DNA of 64,000 bases from Photobacterium aquae (lineage in GTDB: Bacteria > Pseudomonadota > Gammaproteobacteria > Enterobacterales > Vibrionaceae). The translations under genes were made by a program, and so were the position numbers. Below are positions 35,966 through 45,611 of the stretch, piece by piece (within the stretch, counting starts at the first letter, position 1; the number at the start of each line of letters is the position of its first letter). The stretch spans positions 62,001-126,000 of the forward strand of contig NZ_LDOT01000013.1 in the NCBI RefSeq assembly GCF_001029445.1, read 5' to 3'. Below the pieces are notes generated by a model. It searched no databases, was not told the DNA's origin, and saw nothing but the letters and a program-made list of their open reading frames with translations.

Positions 35966-37183
35966 TTAAATATTGCCTTTGTAGTATGGGTTGAGCAGGT
36001 ATTTCACCCGCTTAAGCACGACAAGTGCCGTAACCCGCCCCCAGCCGAACAACACCCGCTGATGAAGCCTGAAAATAGTATCGTAGAGGTTACGCACAAA
36101 ACGTCCGCGTAGGATTAACTTACCTTGCATCAACGTTCCGACCGCATAACTATGACCGAGCGCCACAACCATCCCGCCATCCCGGAATACAAATGGCTGC
36201 AAGGTCGCCCCTTTTGCCAGGCGATAAAACTGATGGGCCAAGTGTGCGGCAGCCTGATTGGCTGCCTGAGCCCTCGGGGGGACAAAAGTACCATCAGGCT
36301 GAGGGCACTCGGCACTGTCGCCCAAGACAAAAATATCACTATCGGTTACCGACTGAAGCGTAACGTCGACCTGTATCTGATTGATTCGGTTGGTCGCGAG
36401 CCCATCAAGCCCTGCTAGCCAATCAGCGCACTTGATCCCTGCCGCCCAAACCATCAAATCGCCTTTGAACCGCGCACCCTCCGATGTCACAAGGTAACCG
36501 TGTTCAGCCTCATGAACGCGTACCCCAGTGAGTACAGTGACACCTTGATTTTCCAGTTCACGCTGCACTTTTTCCGACATACAAACAGGGCTGGCTGGCA
36601 GCACCCTATCAGAGGCTTCAACCAAGGTAACAGTCAATGATGTTGCCTGCTGATAACGGGAAAGCTGGCGATTAACCTTCGCCAACTCGGCAGCGAGCTC
36701 GACCCCTGTCGCCCCCGCACCGACTATCACAACCTCCTGTTGCTGACCGGAGCGAAGTAAAGTATTAACTCGCTCCCATGCTTGCTGGGCTTGAGCTGCC
36801 GAATCTAAGAACAAGCAGTGCTCACTGACCCCAGGGGTTTTAAAATCATTGCTGACAGCACCGACAGCAATCACAAGATAGTCATACTGCATCTGCTGCT
36901 GGCCGTCCACAGAACGATCCAAACGGATCGTTTTCGCTTGGCGATCAAGCCCCGTCATAGCGGCCTGCACATAACGATAACCAACGCAGGCCGAGTGCTG
37001 GGCATAACTAAGACTATCGAGTTCATTGTCAAACGTTCCGGCAGCAATCTCATGCAGCCGAGGCTTCCATAGATGATGCGTAGCCGGCTCAACCAATACC
37101 ACAGAATGCAGCCCGCTACGTCCCAACCGAGTCACTAACTCCAAGCCGGCAGCTCCGCCCCCGACAACAACAATCTTAGACAT
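35966..37183 (-). CDS. ndh: Type II NADH dehydrogenase (NDH-2), FAD-dependent
   Basis: A 405-residue protein with two dinucleotide-binding motifs: VVVGGGAAGLELVTRLG at the N terminus for FAD and VIVGAGATGVELAAEL near residue 160 for NADH. HLWKPRLHEIAAGT, TNRINQIQVDVTLQ and ECPQPDGTFVPPRAQAANQ match E. coli Ndh positions, as recalled. The basic, amphipathic C terminus should attach it to the inner membrane. It moves electrons from NADH to quinone without pumping protons. A chromosomal paralogue elsewhere is possible. Confidence 0.87.
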   Translation of the reverse strand: MSKIVVVGGGAAGLELVTRLGRSGLHSVVLVEPATHHLWKPRLHEIAAGTFDNELDSLSYAQHSACVGYRYVQAAMTGLDRQAKTIRLDRSVDGQQQMQYDYLVIAVGAVSNDFKTPGVSEHCLFLDSAAQAQQAWERVNTLLRSGQQQEVVIVGAGATGVELAAELAKVNRQLSRYQQATSLTVTLVEASDRVLPASPVCMSEKVQRELENQGVTVLTGVRVHEAEHGYLVTSEGARFKGDLMVWAAGIKCADWLAGLDGLATNRINQIQVDVTLQSVTDSDIFVLGDSAECPQPDGTFVPPRAQAANQAAAHLAHQFYRLAKGATLQPFVFRDGGMVVALGHSYAVGTLMQGKLILRGRFVRNLYDTIFRLHQRVLFGWGRVTALVVLKRVKYLLNPYYKGNI

Positions 37184-37563
37184 AGCGTGTCCTATTCATT
37201 TCGCACTACGAATAGCGCCTAGTTCAATATAATTTCCCGCCCTCAGGCAGATAAGATGTGCCACATTATATTGATACCAAATGAAATGATAATCCGCTAA
37301 AAATACAAATTACTATTACACAAGAGAAACAATCAGCCTATTAATTGCATCTCGATATTGATCAAGACAAAGCCGTTTCCAGCATATTCAAACAACAACC
37401 TCTATCCCTAAGAACTGCGACCCTCCCCTAAGTTCTGGCGCAAGCAATTATCACTGTCGCATCGCTATTCGTGAATAAACTCGAAACCGCAAAAAACTAA
37501 ATTGGGCGTGCTTCATTGCCAGCGAATAATACGTTGAACATTACCTCAATAAGGACCATTACC
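37184..37563. other. Divergent intergenic region between ndh and chitinase gene
   Basis: About 380 bp, AT-rich. It must carry the promoters of both genes. TTGATC-containing stretches near 37358 could be half of an FNR-like site but are not convincing. No c-di-GMP riboswitch was recognised. Confidence 0.5.
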
Positions 37564-39354
37564 ATGCAAATTTCATTAAAGATGAAAGAGCTTGGCATTA
37601 TGGTTGGCTTGGCGCTTGCCGCCACCTACAGCAGCCAATCGCTTGCCAGCGAAATTGAATGGGTAGCAGGGAAGACAAAAGTAAACAACGGCGACGTTGT
37701 AGTTTACCAATCCCAGTGCTTCAAAGCCCAAAACAACCCGGGCACGTGGGAAACACCGCGCCCAAGTAGCTGGTTCTGGGAAAGTGTGACCTGCAGCGGC
37801 ACAACCAACCCAGACCCGGGGCCAAACCCAACACCGGATCCAGATCCTGATCCAAACCCGAATCCAGATCCGGACCCGAACCCAAATCCTGACCCAACGC
37901 CAGATCCAACGACTGCGATTCCGTGGGTTCCAGGACAAACCGATGTTAAAAATGGTGATGTTGTCGTCTATGACAATGTTTGCTATACCGCCAAAAACAA
38001 TCCAGGTAAATGGGAATCACCTTCTGCCAATAGCTGGTTCTGGGATGTCACCGACTGCCCAACCGATCCAAATCCTAATCCCGACCCCGATCCTGACCCA
38101 AATCCAAACCCAGATCCGGATCCCGACCCGAATCCAAATCCTGACCCAGATCCAAACCCGAATCCTGACCCAGTACCGGGCGAATTCACCATCATTCCTG
38201 ATGGCAAGGGTGGCTTCCTCATCCCACGCTCCGAGCTAACAGCCTATGAGGCTAGCCAAACCAATACCGAGCTATTCAAGTGGGTACGCTCTGATATCGA
38301 AACTCGTGACAACGCCATTGTTGAAGCGGTTGCGCCAATGAAATCAAGCAACCCTGAAAACGTTCAGCGTGCTGAGATGATCGTGGATGAGGCAATGTGG
38401 GAGTTCCTGTTCCCGCTCCGCAATGAGCAATACACCTATACCCGCTTCTTGCAGTCTATCGCCAAGTTCCCGGCATTCTGCCGCACCTATACCGACGGCC
38501 GTAATTCAGATGATATCTGTCGCCGCTCACTGGCTACCATGTTTGCCCACTTCGTGCAGGAAACCGGTGCCAATGCGCCAAACTGGGAAGTGACCCAAGG
38601 TGTACCTCGCTGGCGTCAGGGCTTGTATTACTTGCGCGAAATGTACAAGGACGAAAACGTTCATGACATGACCTATAGCAAGTGCTCAGGTTGGCAGGGC
38701 GAGCGTTGGCCATGTGCTCCACAAAAGAGCTACTTTGGCCGTGGCGCCAAGCAACTAAGCTGGAACTACAACTACGGGCCGTTCTCTGAAGCCATGTTCG
38801 GCGACAAGAACGTACTGTTAGAAAATCCAGCTCTGGTTGCTGACACCTGGCTGAACCTCGCTTCGGCGGTGTTCTTCTATGTCTACCCTCAGCCGCCAAA
38901 ACCAAGCATGTTGCATGTTATTGACGGCACATGGCAGCCAAACGCCGCCGACAAGGCAGCAGGTATCGAACTTGGCTTCGGTGCAACCATTCAGATCATC
39001 AACGGTGCATTCGAATGTAACAAAGGTGCTGAGGACTACCGAGCCCAAAACCGTATCGACTACTACAAGTTGATTTCAAAAGAGTTGGGCTTGGATATTT
39101 CCGGTGAGAAACTCGGCTGTGCCAACATGAAACCATTCAATACCGATGGTGCAGGCGCACTCATGATCACATGGGACAAAGACTGGGGCTACAACGCCAA
39201 CACCCCGGGCAATCAGAGCTTTATGTGTAAACTTGTTCCTTACCAATATGCCTATAATGCCCTCTATGAAGGCGATTATGAGAAGTGTGTCGAGCATCAC
39301 TTCAACGTACAGGCAATTGATGAAAATGGCCAAGTTATCCCTGAAGGCAAGTAG
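37564..39354 (+). CDS. Secreted GH19 chitinase with two N-terminal chitin-binding modules
   Basis: A 596-residue protein; ATG 37564 has AAGGA 8 nt upstream. A signal peptide ends about SLASEIEW. Two CBM5/12 modules follow (about 32-78 and 118-165), each with NGDVVVY and SSWFW or NSWFW. Two Pro-Asp-Asn-rich linkers (PDPNPNPDPD-type) join them to the catalytic domain (about 225-590). The domain has the GH19 features AHFVQETGAN (catalytic Glu region), RGAKQLSWNYNYG and NPALVADTW. It should hydrolyse chitin outside the cell, typical of marine Vibrionaceae. The linker DNA is a string of degenerate CCNGAYCCNAAYCC units (37809-37910 and 38062-38180) prone to length change. Confidence 0.92.
   Translation: MQISLKMKELGIMVGLALAATYSSQSLASEIEWVAGKTKVNNGDVVVYQSQCFKAQNNPGTWETPRPSSWFWESVTCSGTTNPDPGPNPTPDPDPDPNPNPDPDPNPNPDPTPDPTTAIPWVPGQTDVKNGDVVVYDNVCYTAKNNPGKWESPSANSWFWDVTDCPTDPNPNPDPDPDPNPNPDPDPDPNPNPDPDPNPNPDPVPGEFTIIPDGKGGFLIPRSELTAYEASQTNTELFKWVRSDIETRDNAIVEAVAPMKSSNPENVQRAEMIVDEAMWEFLFPLRNEQYTYTRFLQSIAKFPAFCRTYTDGRNSDDICRRSLATMFAHFVQETGANAPNWEVTQGVPRWRQGLYYLREMYKDENVHDMTYSKCSGWQGERWPCAPQKSYFGRGAKQLSWNYNYGPFSEAMFGDKNVLLENPALVADTWLNLASAVFFYVYPQPPKPSMLHVIDGTWQPNAADKAAGIELGFGATIQIINGAFECNKGAEDYRAQNRIDYYKLISKELGLDISGEKLGCANMKPFNTDGAGALMITWDKDWGYNANTPGNQSFMCKLVPYQYAYNALYEGDYEKCVEHHFNVQAIDENGQVIPEGK
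37809..38180 (+). repeat. Degenerate Pro-Asp-Asn linker repeats within chitinase gene
   Basis: Two blocks (37809-37910 and 38062-38180) repeat units encoding PDP and NPN. They are coding linkers, separated by the second chitin-binding module, and not an independent element. Confidence 0.8.
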
Positions 39355-39401
39355 GGAAAACAATAGGTTGGTAATACATTTACCCACCTAGGCCCAATAA
39401 A

Positions 39402-39429
39402 AATGGCCATGGTAACTACCATGGCCATT
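39402..39429. terminator. Bidirectional hairpin between chitinase and the next gene
   Basis: AATGGCCATGGTA pairs perfectly with TACCATGGCCATT with only a 2-nt gap. A-rich and T-rich flanks support termination for both convergent genes. Confidence 0.75.
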
Positions 39430-39459
39430 CCTTTTGCATTTACCAATCGTCGCTCTCTG

Positions 39460-40044
39460 TTACTCGACGACGCGCTCATAGGTTTTCTGCATCTCATCAG
39501 GCGCAATGCCATAACCACCATCGGCCAAATAGCCGTCTTTGTATACCGTCATCCCTTCTTTGTTCCAATCAACGGCAATGACGGCAGTTTCGCCATCGGT
39601 GCTGCCTAGCAAGGTCAGAACATCTTCGGTAATCGGGATCGCCTTGATCATTTTCAGGCGCTTGAACGGCATAAAGGTATTAAAACTTGGCAATTCACCA
39701 TAAGTTTCGACCCACTTATCCTGAGGAACCAGCCATTCATTGAAAACGGCCCCGCTCACCGGCAGGGGATTGCGCGCAATAACAACCGTCTCGGTAATGG
39801 TATTTTCCGTTTCCAACTTGGGTTTGCCATCGCTGCCGGCCACATATGTTGGCATGACTGTGCCCAATTCAACTTTGTGTGGTAAACGGCCATAGGTGAC
39901 AGCTTTTTTGCGAAATTGGGGCGCTTGTTCAAACTGAACCATGACTTCAGGAATAGACTGAAATGATACCGGTGCTGCATCAGCCGCAGCAACCGCTGGC
40001 ATTGATGCCACCCAAACAGCCGCAGCCAGTAAAAACGTTTTCAT
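39460..40044 (-). CDS. Periplasmic or secreted protein of unknown function
   Basis: A 194-residue protein. MKTFLLAAAVWVASMPAVAAADAAP is a standard signal peptide with an AxA cleavage site. The mature part is beta-rich and contains no recognised domain. It is divergent from the sortase-target gene and convergent with the chitinase gene. Confidence 0.75.
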   Translation of the reverse strand: MKTFLLAAAVWVASMPAVAAADAAPVSFQSIPEVMVQFEQAPQFRKKAVTYGRLPHKVELGTVMPTYVAGSDGKPKLETENTITETVVIARNPLPVSGAVFNEWLVPQDKWVETYGELPSFNTFMPFKRLKMIKAIPITEDVLTLLGSTDGETAVIAVDWNKEGMTVYKDGYLADGGYGIAPDEMQKTYERVVE

Positions 40045-40223
40045 TCGTTATCTCAATATTCTTTTGATTACTAGGTGAATAATATACCTGAGAGCACATA
40101 TACCAGCACGAAATATCTTGCCATATTATTGCCACAATTTGCCCCAATTCATCTTTTTTGCTCCCCAATATCGCCTGTTTTGTTTGATTAAATAGACCAA
40201 AATATTCAGGGAGCCGAACAGTC

Positions 40224-42506
40224 ATGGCACATTCAAGCCTCAATCATCAACCCCATACAGCATCACAATACCAACACCATAATCGGTGTTCTCGCCATCA
40301 TAGCCACAACTGGATGGAGCGAGGCTGCCTTTGGATCACACCAATCATTTTGCTGCTTTCCTTCAGCCTATCCGCATTTGCCAGTCAGGACAATGAGTGG
40401 CATCCGGAATCATCACCATCGGCTGCGCATGATATAGGACTACTGTTCGAAACCCCTAAAGGCATCAAAAATGCCCCCTTGCTAGATACCTCTGTTTCTA
40501 TGCACATTGCGGGTTTAATCAGCCGTTCGACGGTACGCCAAACGTTCACCAATCCCTCTCAGCAATGGATTCACGGGCGCTATGTTTTCCCGCTACCCCA
40601 AGATGCCGCTGTCGACCATCTCAGACTATGGGTTGGCGAACGTGTTATCGAAGGAGATATCAAGCCGAAGGAACTAGCCCGCCAGCAATACCAAGCTGCG
40701 CAGCAATCTGGCAAAAAAGCCAGTCTAGTGGAACAGCACCGTCCCAATATATTCTCTACCCAAGTGGCCAATATTGCCCCGGGCGAAACAGTGATCGTAG
40801 AAATCGAATACCAGCAAAGCGTTAGTTACGAAGGGGGGCTATTCAGCCTGCGATTCCCATCGGTCGTCGCTCCCCGCTATATTCCTCACCCAGTTGCAGA
40901 CATACCACAAATAACCACGACCCATAGCGAAGATAACTTTGATAGTCACGGTTGGGGAACAGCTACCGTCTCTGACGCTGCCGACATTACCCCCCTCTAC
41001 CGAACCGCAACAGAAAATGATGCAGCCCCCCACCCAGCGGCTAATTTGCCACTACAACTTACGATATCCTTGGCAGCGGGCTTGCCATTGCAGCAAATCG
41101 ACAGCCCTAGCCACACCATCAAAGTAAGCCCTAGCGACAACAACCAATACCGCATCACGCTCAATGATGGGGCTATTGCCGATCGGGATTTTGTCCTTAA
41201 CTGGCGACCGTCACCTAGTCAAAAACCACAGAGTGCCTTTTTCCAGCAACGCGGAAACGATGGCAAGCGCTACGGCCTGCTAATGCTGTTGCCTCCGCAG
41301 CCGAGCGAACAACTGCAACACCTGCCACGCCACCTGACTTTTGTGCTCGATATTTCAGGGTCGATGCACGGCGAATCCATCAAACAGGCCAAGCAAGCCT
41401 TACGTTTTGGTCTGAGCCAACTCAATGCTGACGATACCTTCAATGTCATTGTGTTTAATCACCATGCCCGCACATTCAGTGATTACCCACTCATTGCCTC
41501 CCCTGCCAATATCCAGCAGGCACAGTACTTCGTCAGCCAACTCGACGCTGACGGCGGCACGGAAATATCCACGGCCCTGAACCTTGCCTTTAATCAGGAA
41601 ACCAACAAAGACAAACTAGAGCAAATCGTCTTTATCACAGATGGCAGCGTCGGCAATGAGGAAAGCCTATTTGAACAAATCCGACGCCAGCGCGGCGAAC
41701 GCCGCTTGTTCACGGTTGGGATAGGATCGGCACCCAATGGCTACTTCATGACCCGTGCCGCTATGATCGGCAAAGGAACTTATACCTATATCGGCCAGAT
41801 CAACGAGGTAGAACAACAAATGAACCAGCTTTTCTCTCGCCTACGCCATCCCGTTATGCGTGATATCGGCCTGCGCTGGAACGACGGTACAAGTGTCGAC
41901 CATTGGCCTCAGCCACTGCCGGATCTCTACCTCCAGCAGCCTCTTGTGGTGTCTTTCATTATCCCTGAAGGGGCAAGCCATCTGGAAATATACGGCCTTG
42001 GCCAACATCAACGCTGGCTGCACACCCAAGAACTGCCACCGGCAGAGCCGCAAGCCTCTGCTATCGCGCCATCACCTACTATCGAGAATGACGACCAACG
42101 GCGGCCATCCCTGCAACCAAGCTCTCGCAATGGTATTGACGTACTGTGGGCCCGTAACAAAATCAGCAGTATCAAACTCAACCCACACCTAACAGCTCAG
42201 GAAAAGCAGAACCAAATCACCGCCATCGGCCTTGATTTTCACTTGGTCACCGACCACACCAGCCTGATTGCAGTCGACAAAACGCCAAGCCGTCCCAGTG
42301 ACAGCATGGCACAGCAAAAATCCGTACCGCCACACATGCCAAAGGGATGGGATATGGCGTCAAGATCATTGGCACAAACCGGGCTGGCCAGTACCTCACT
42401 GATGGCCTTCGGTCTGCTGTGCCTACTGCTGGCGGGGCTAGGCTTTCGCTCTCCTGCGCAACGGAAAAAGCACCAACCGCAGACACCGACAGCCCTTGTA
42501 CCCTAG
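40224..42506 (+). CDS. Sortase target protein: VIT plus von Willebrand A domains with C-terminal LAQTG sorting signal
   Basis: A 760-residue protein; ATG 40224 has AGGGAG about 10 nt upstream. A long His-rich N-terminal region precedes a hydrophobic signal (ITPIILLLSFSLSAFAS). A VIT domain follows (about 75-200: RSTVRQTFTNPS, GRYVFPLPQDAAVDHL). A VWA domain (about 370-550) has the metal-site motif FVLDISGSMHGES. The C terminus carries LAQTG at about 716-720, a hydrophobic helix and a basic tail (RKKH), like a sortase substrate. A sortase gene follows 91 bp later. The architecture fits the marine proteobacterial sortase-target family. The Pro of LPxTG is Ala here. It is probably a surface or periplasmic metal-dependent adhesion protein. 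Confidence 0.9.
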   Translation: MAHSSLNHQPHTASQYQHHNRCSRHHSHNWMERGCLWITPIILLLSFSLSAFASQDNEWHPESSPSAAHDIGLLFETPKGIKNAPLLDTSVSMHIAGLISRSTVRQTFTNPSQQWIHGRYVFPLPQDAAVDHLRLWVGERVIEGDIKPKELARQQYQAAQQSGKKASLVEQHRPNIFSTQVANIAPGETVIVEIEYQQSVSYEGGLFSLRFPSVVAPRYIPHPVADIPQITTTHSEDNFDSHGWGTATVSDAADITPLYRTATENDAAPHPAANLPLQLTISLAAGLPLQQIDSPSHTIKVSPSDNNQYRITLNDGAIADRDFVLNWRPSPSQKPQSAFFQQRGNDGKRYGLLMLLPPQPSEQLQHLPRHLTFVLDISGSMHGESIKQAKQALRFGLSQLNADDTFNVIVFNHHARTFSDYPLIASPANIQQAQYFVSQLDADGGTEISTALNLAFNQETNKDKLEQIVFITDGSVGNEESLFEQIRRQRGERRLFTVGIGSAPNGYFMTRAAMIGKGTYTYIGQINEVEQQMNQLFSRLRHPVMRDIGLRWNDGTSVDHWPQPLPDLYLQQPLVVSFIIPEGASHLEIYGLGQHQRWLHTQELPPAEPQASAIAPSPTIENDDQRRPSLQPSSRNGIDVLWARNKISSIKLNPHLTAQEKQNQITAIGLDFHLVTDHTSLIAVDKTPSRPSDSMAQQKSVPPHMPKGWDMASRSLAQTGLASTSLMAFGLLCLLLAGLGFRSPAQRKKHQPQTPTALVP

Positions 42507-42597
42507 CCCATAACCTATGACCCTTAACCGATAACAAGCTAATCAGGCGCGCAAACACCTTGTGCGCCACCGTTTACCAAGAGGCAAAGACAACGCT

Positions 42598-43245
42598 ATG
42601 CGCCCCCGACATCTGCTGAGCAAGCTCACCCTCAACCACCACAACATCAAAACCTTGGGAGTCTGCCTATTATTGTCCGTCGGGCTCATGAGCTTCGGTC
42701 GGGGGGCATATATCCAACTAAAAGCCTATGTAGCGCAATGGCTGATAGAGTCAGCATGGCAACAACAGCAACTCACTGGCATCCCTCATAAACCATGGTC
42801 ATGGGCCGATACCCATCCAGTCGCCAAGCTGATGCTTCCCGGGCAGTCACCGCTAATGGTACTAAGCGGTGTCAGCGGCCGAAATTTGGCTTTTGGCCCA
42901 ACCCTACAACTCAATACCGCCGCCCCGTCGGACCATTATTCAGCCAATAACAGCCACGGCAACGTTGTGATTTTCGGCCATAACGATACCCATTTCCGCC
43001 CACTCGGCACGCTCAAGCAAGGCGATCGCCTCTCTTTGACTAATGTTAACGGGCAAACCATCGACTACCAAATCACCCAGATGGCCATTGTTGACGAACA
43101 CCAAGTCCAAGTCGCACAAGACACCACCGAGGCAGTATTAACCTTAATCACCTGCTACCCCTTCGACAGCCTGTCTTCGGGCGGCCCCCTACGCTATGTT
43201 GTCAGGGCCGAACGCATTGCCCATTTCAATGCAGGTAGCCGCTAG
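42598..43245 (+). CDS. Class GN (Gram-negative) sortase
   Basis: A 215-residue protein from ATG 42598 (GAGG 13 nt upstream); a GTG 12 codons earlier is possible. There is an N-terminal TM anchor (about 18-40), then the sortase fold with catalytic His in VVIFGHNDTHFRPL, Cys in TLITCYPF and Arg in GPLRYVVRAE. It should cleave the LAQTG of the protein encoded just upstream; this one-to-one gene pairing is typical of the GN class. In Gram-negatives the acceptor for the cut protein is unknown. Confidence 0.92.
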   Translation: MRPRHLLSKLTLNHHNIKTLGVCLLLSVGLMSFGRGAYIQLKAYVAQWLIESAWQQQQLTGIPHKPWSWADTHPVAKLMLPGQSPLMVLSGVSGRNLAFGPTLQLNTAAPSDHYSANNSHGNVVIFGHNDTHFRPLGTLKQGDRLSLTNVNGQTIDYQITQMAIVDEHQVQVAQDTTEAVLTLITCYPFDSLSSGGPLRYVVRAERIAHFNAGSR

Positions 43246-43416
43246 TAAAATCACAGAAACCATTATCGACAACCTATTTCCCTGAGGTATATTTTGACCT
43301 TTATCAATAAAGCCTTGAGTATACATACCCTGTTTATTCAGCAAAGCGCATAATGGGATAAAATAACAGCGACAAATACCAACCACCGTCGCCGTTACCC
43401 GCCAAAGGAGGTTGAT

Positions 43417-43956
43417 ATGCGCCCTACACATTTCAAATGGTTACTTCATGGCATGACCCTTGCCCCTTTGGCCCATCTCGTCATTGGCGTTCCTGTTTAC
43501 TTCATTTTATTTGCCGGTTCCTTCATGTATGCCATCGGGTTGTTGCTCTTCATCCTTGGCGGCCTTCTCCCCTTCGAATTCGTCCAATCAGCCGCCATGA
43601 CCTATACCGTGTCGGGCAAATTACTGGTTGGCATGACATTCTATCAAGGCTGGCCTGTCCCCTTGTTCAGCCTTATTCCTGCAGCCTATGTCATACTACT
43701 TGTTATTGTTTATCATCGGCTTAAGGGATCAAACTTTCAGCCTTGGATAGGCTATGACATAGACACGCTCTGGCGCACCATTTTCCTATCACTAGTGCTA
43801 GGTATTGGGGGATTGCTGACCGGCGTCGGGCTCAACAGTGCTATGTGGATCTCTGGATGGGGGACAACCGGATACCTACTCTACCGTATCTGCCATTTTT
43901 ATGTGCCGCTTTGGAGTCGGCGTTTGCGTCAGCACCTTGCCTCACATTATGAATAG
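43417..43956 (+). CDS. Inner-membrane protein of unknown function
   Basis: A 179-residue protein with about five TM helices (around 15-35, 38-58, 83-103, 118-140, 143-160). AAAGGAGG precedes the ATG at good spacing. No family is recognised. It follows the sortase gene by 170 bp; a link to the sortase system is possible but not shown. Confidence 0.78.
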   Translation: MRPTHFKWLLHGMTLAPLAHLVIGVPVYFILFAGSFMYAIGLLLFILGGLLPFEFVQSAAMTYTVSGKLLVGMTFYQGWPVPLFSLIPAAYVILLVIVYHRLKGSNFQPWIGYDIDTLWRTIFLSLVLGIGGLLTGVGLNSAMWISGWGTTGYLLYRICHFYVPLWSRRLRQHLASHYE

Positions 43957-43992
43957 GCCCGTAATAGAAGCGCCAAACGGTTTTGTGCTGCC

Positions 43993-44931
43993 CTACGTCC
44001 TTTTTCCGCCCTGCTGGGCACTGGTAATAATCAGCTCACGCAACCAACGGTGACTTGGATCATTATCAAAATGCCGGTTCCACACAAGCGCATAACATCC
44101 CGGTATAAACGTCACCGGTACATCCAGCATATGCAGTTTAAAATCTTTGTTCATAACACCGACGTACCTAGCAGGCGCGCACAGGATCAAATCGCTGCGC
44201 TCGCACAACCCCATCGCGCTTTGAAAATCCGTCATTGAGACGGCCATATCTCGGTGCCGCTGGTGATCGAGCTGTAACACATCATCCAGCAGCCACTTGT
44301 CAATTCCCCCAAACAAAACCTGTAGATGGCGGTATTTCAAGAACGTATCGAGATTCCAATCTTCCTTCAACAATGGATGCCCGTGGCGCACCAGACACAC
44401 TGGATAATCTTTGACGAGCTCAGCGTAATTCAATGACTCTGGCAGGTTATCAAGATGCAGGGCAGAACGGGGATCCCATTCGCGACAGCTGATTGCCATA
44501 TCTATATCGCAGCGCAACAACTGCTCTTCACTGGTTTGCGACCATGTATGGGTAATCACACTCACCTTGGGGGCCTGCACCAGCAAGTCGGGCATGAAAT
44601 ATGGGAAGGTCAGCGAATAGGCAGTCTCCACCATATGGATCTTAAAGATCCGCTGGCTCTGGCTCGGATCAAACACCTTCGGCCGGGTAAACTCTTCCAG
44701 CTGACGGATCACCCCCCGCAATTCGGGTGCCAGCTGACGCGCACGCGGCGTTGGCCGCAATCCAAATGCCGTTCGCTCAAACAGCGGATCATTGAACGCT
44801 TCGCGAAGCCGCCTCAATTGCTTGCTCACGGCTGATTGGCTCAAATGCAATTTGGCCGCAGCCCCTGTCACGCTCTGTTCTTCAAGCAGTACTTCCAGCA
44901 CCCGCAGCAAATTATAATCAAATTGTGTCAC
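43993..44931 (-). CDS. LysR-family transcriptional regulator
   Basis: A 312-residue protein. The N-terminal winged helix-turn-helix is standard (VTGAAAKLHLSQSAVSKQLRRLRE). The C-terminal effector domain (about 90-300) is of the periplasmic-binding-protein type. It is divergent from the DCC-family gene with 76 bp between, so that gene is a likely target. The effector is unknown. Confidence 0.9.
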   Translation of the reverse strand: MTQFDYNLLRVLEVLLEEQSVTGAAAKLHLSQSAVSKQLRRLREAFNDPLFERTAFGLRPTPRARQLAPELRGVIRQLEEFTRPKVFDPSQSQRIFKIHMVETAYSLTFPYFMPDLLVQAPKVSVITHTWSQTSEEQLLRCDIDMAISCREWDPRSALHLDNLPESLNYAELVKDYPVCLVRHGHPLLKEDWNLDTFLKYRHLQVLFGGIDKWLLDDVLQLDHQRHRDMAVSMTDFQSAMGLCERSDLILCAPARYVGVMNKDFKLHMLDVPVTFIPGCYALVWNRHFDNDPSHRWLRELIITSAQQGGKRT

Positions 44932-45007
44932 TTGCTAGCCTATTAATAAAAATCCAATTTGCAATAGAACCCGTATCTATCCTGTAAACAATAAAAGGAA
45001 ATAGCAT

Positions 45008-45463
45008 ATGAACAAAACACTATCCCAAGTATCAAGTACTACGCCAAAAAACCTAACACTTTTTTTTGACAGTAGCTGCCCACTCTGCACCAAAGAAATG
45101 CATTTACTTAAACAAGCTGACAGCAATAACCTCATCGAAATCGAAGATATCTTGGCTTCTGATTTTACCCAACGTTATCCAGATATTGATCCCGTTAAAG
45201 CCAATATTATTCTACATGGCAGACTCAAGGATGGCAGACTACTGTTAGGGCTCGATGCCACTGCCAAAGCGTGGGCACTCACAGGCAAAAAAACATGGGT
45301 ACAATGGTTCCGATTACCTCTTATAAAGCCCATTGCCGATCTTGGCTACAAAATTTTCGCTAAACACCGGTATCGAATCTCATACCTGTTAACCGGAAAA
45401 TATCAAACACCACCGTGTAAAACTTGCCTATTATCGGGTAAGCATTCCGAAAAGAGATACTAA
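45008..45463 (+). CDS. DCC-family thiol-disulfide oxidoreductase-like protein (DUF393)
   Basis: A 151-residue protein; ATG 45008 follows AAAGGAAA. It has the DCC motif near the N terminus (FFDSSCPLCTKEM), which gives the family its name and a CxxC redox pair, and a second CxxC at the C terminus (PPCKTCLL). It is probably a small thioredoxin-fold redox protein. It is divergent from the LysR regulator. Confidence 0.82.
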   Translation: MNKTLSQVSSTTPKNLTLFFDSSCPLCTKEMHLLKQADSNNLIEIEDILASDFTQRYPDIDPVKANIILHGRLKDGRLLLGLDATAKAWALTGKKTWVQWFRLPLIKPIADLGYKIFAKHRYRISYLLTGKYQTPPCKTCLLSGKHSEKRY

Positions 45464-45611
45464 CAAGCTATTTCACTTACGCTTCACAGTAGCTCTATTC
45501 CTTTTATTGCTTACTACCCATGATAATTCCCCTCTCACTGCATTTTTTGTAGCACACGGGTAGCAATAACCCGTACTATACGCCCTCGTTTTTTTGGTGA
45601 GAGGCAAAATC

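Noticed and set aside
37809..38180. Repeats in the chitinase gene as a possible CRISPR array
   Set aside because: The units are in-frame Pro-Asp-Asn codons without unique spacers.
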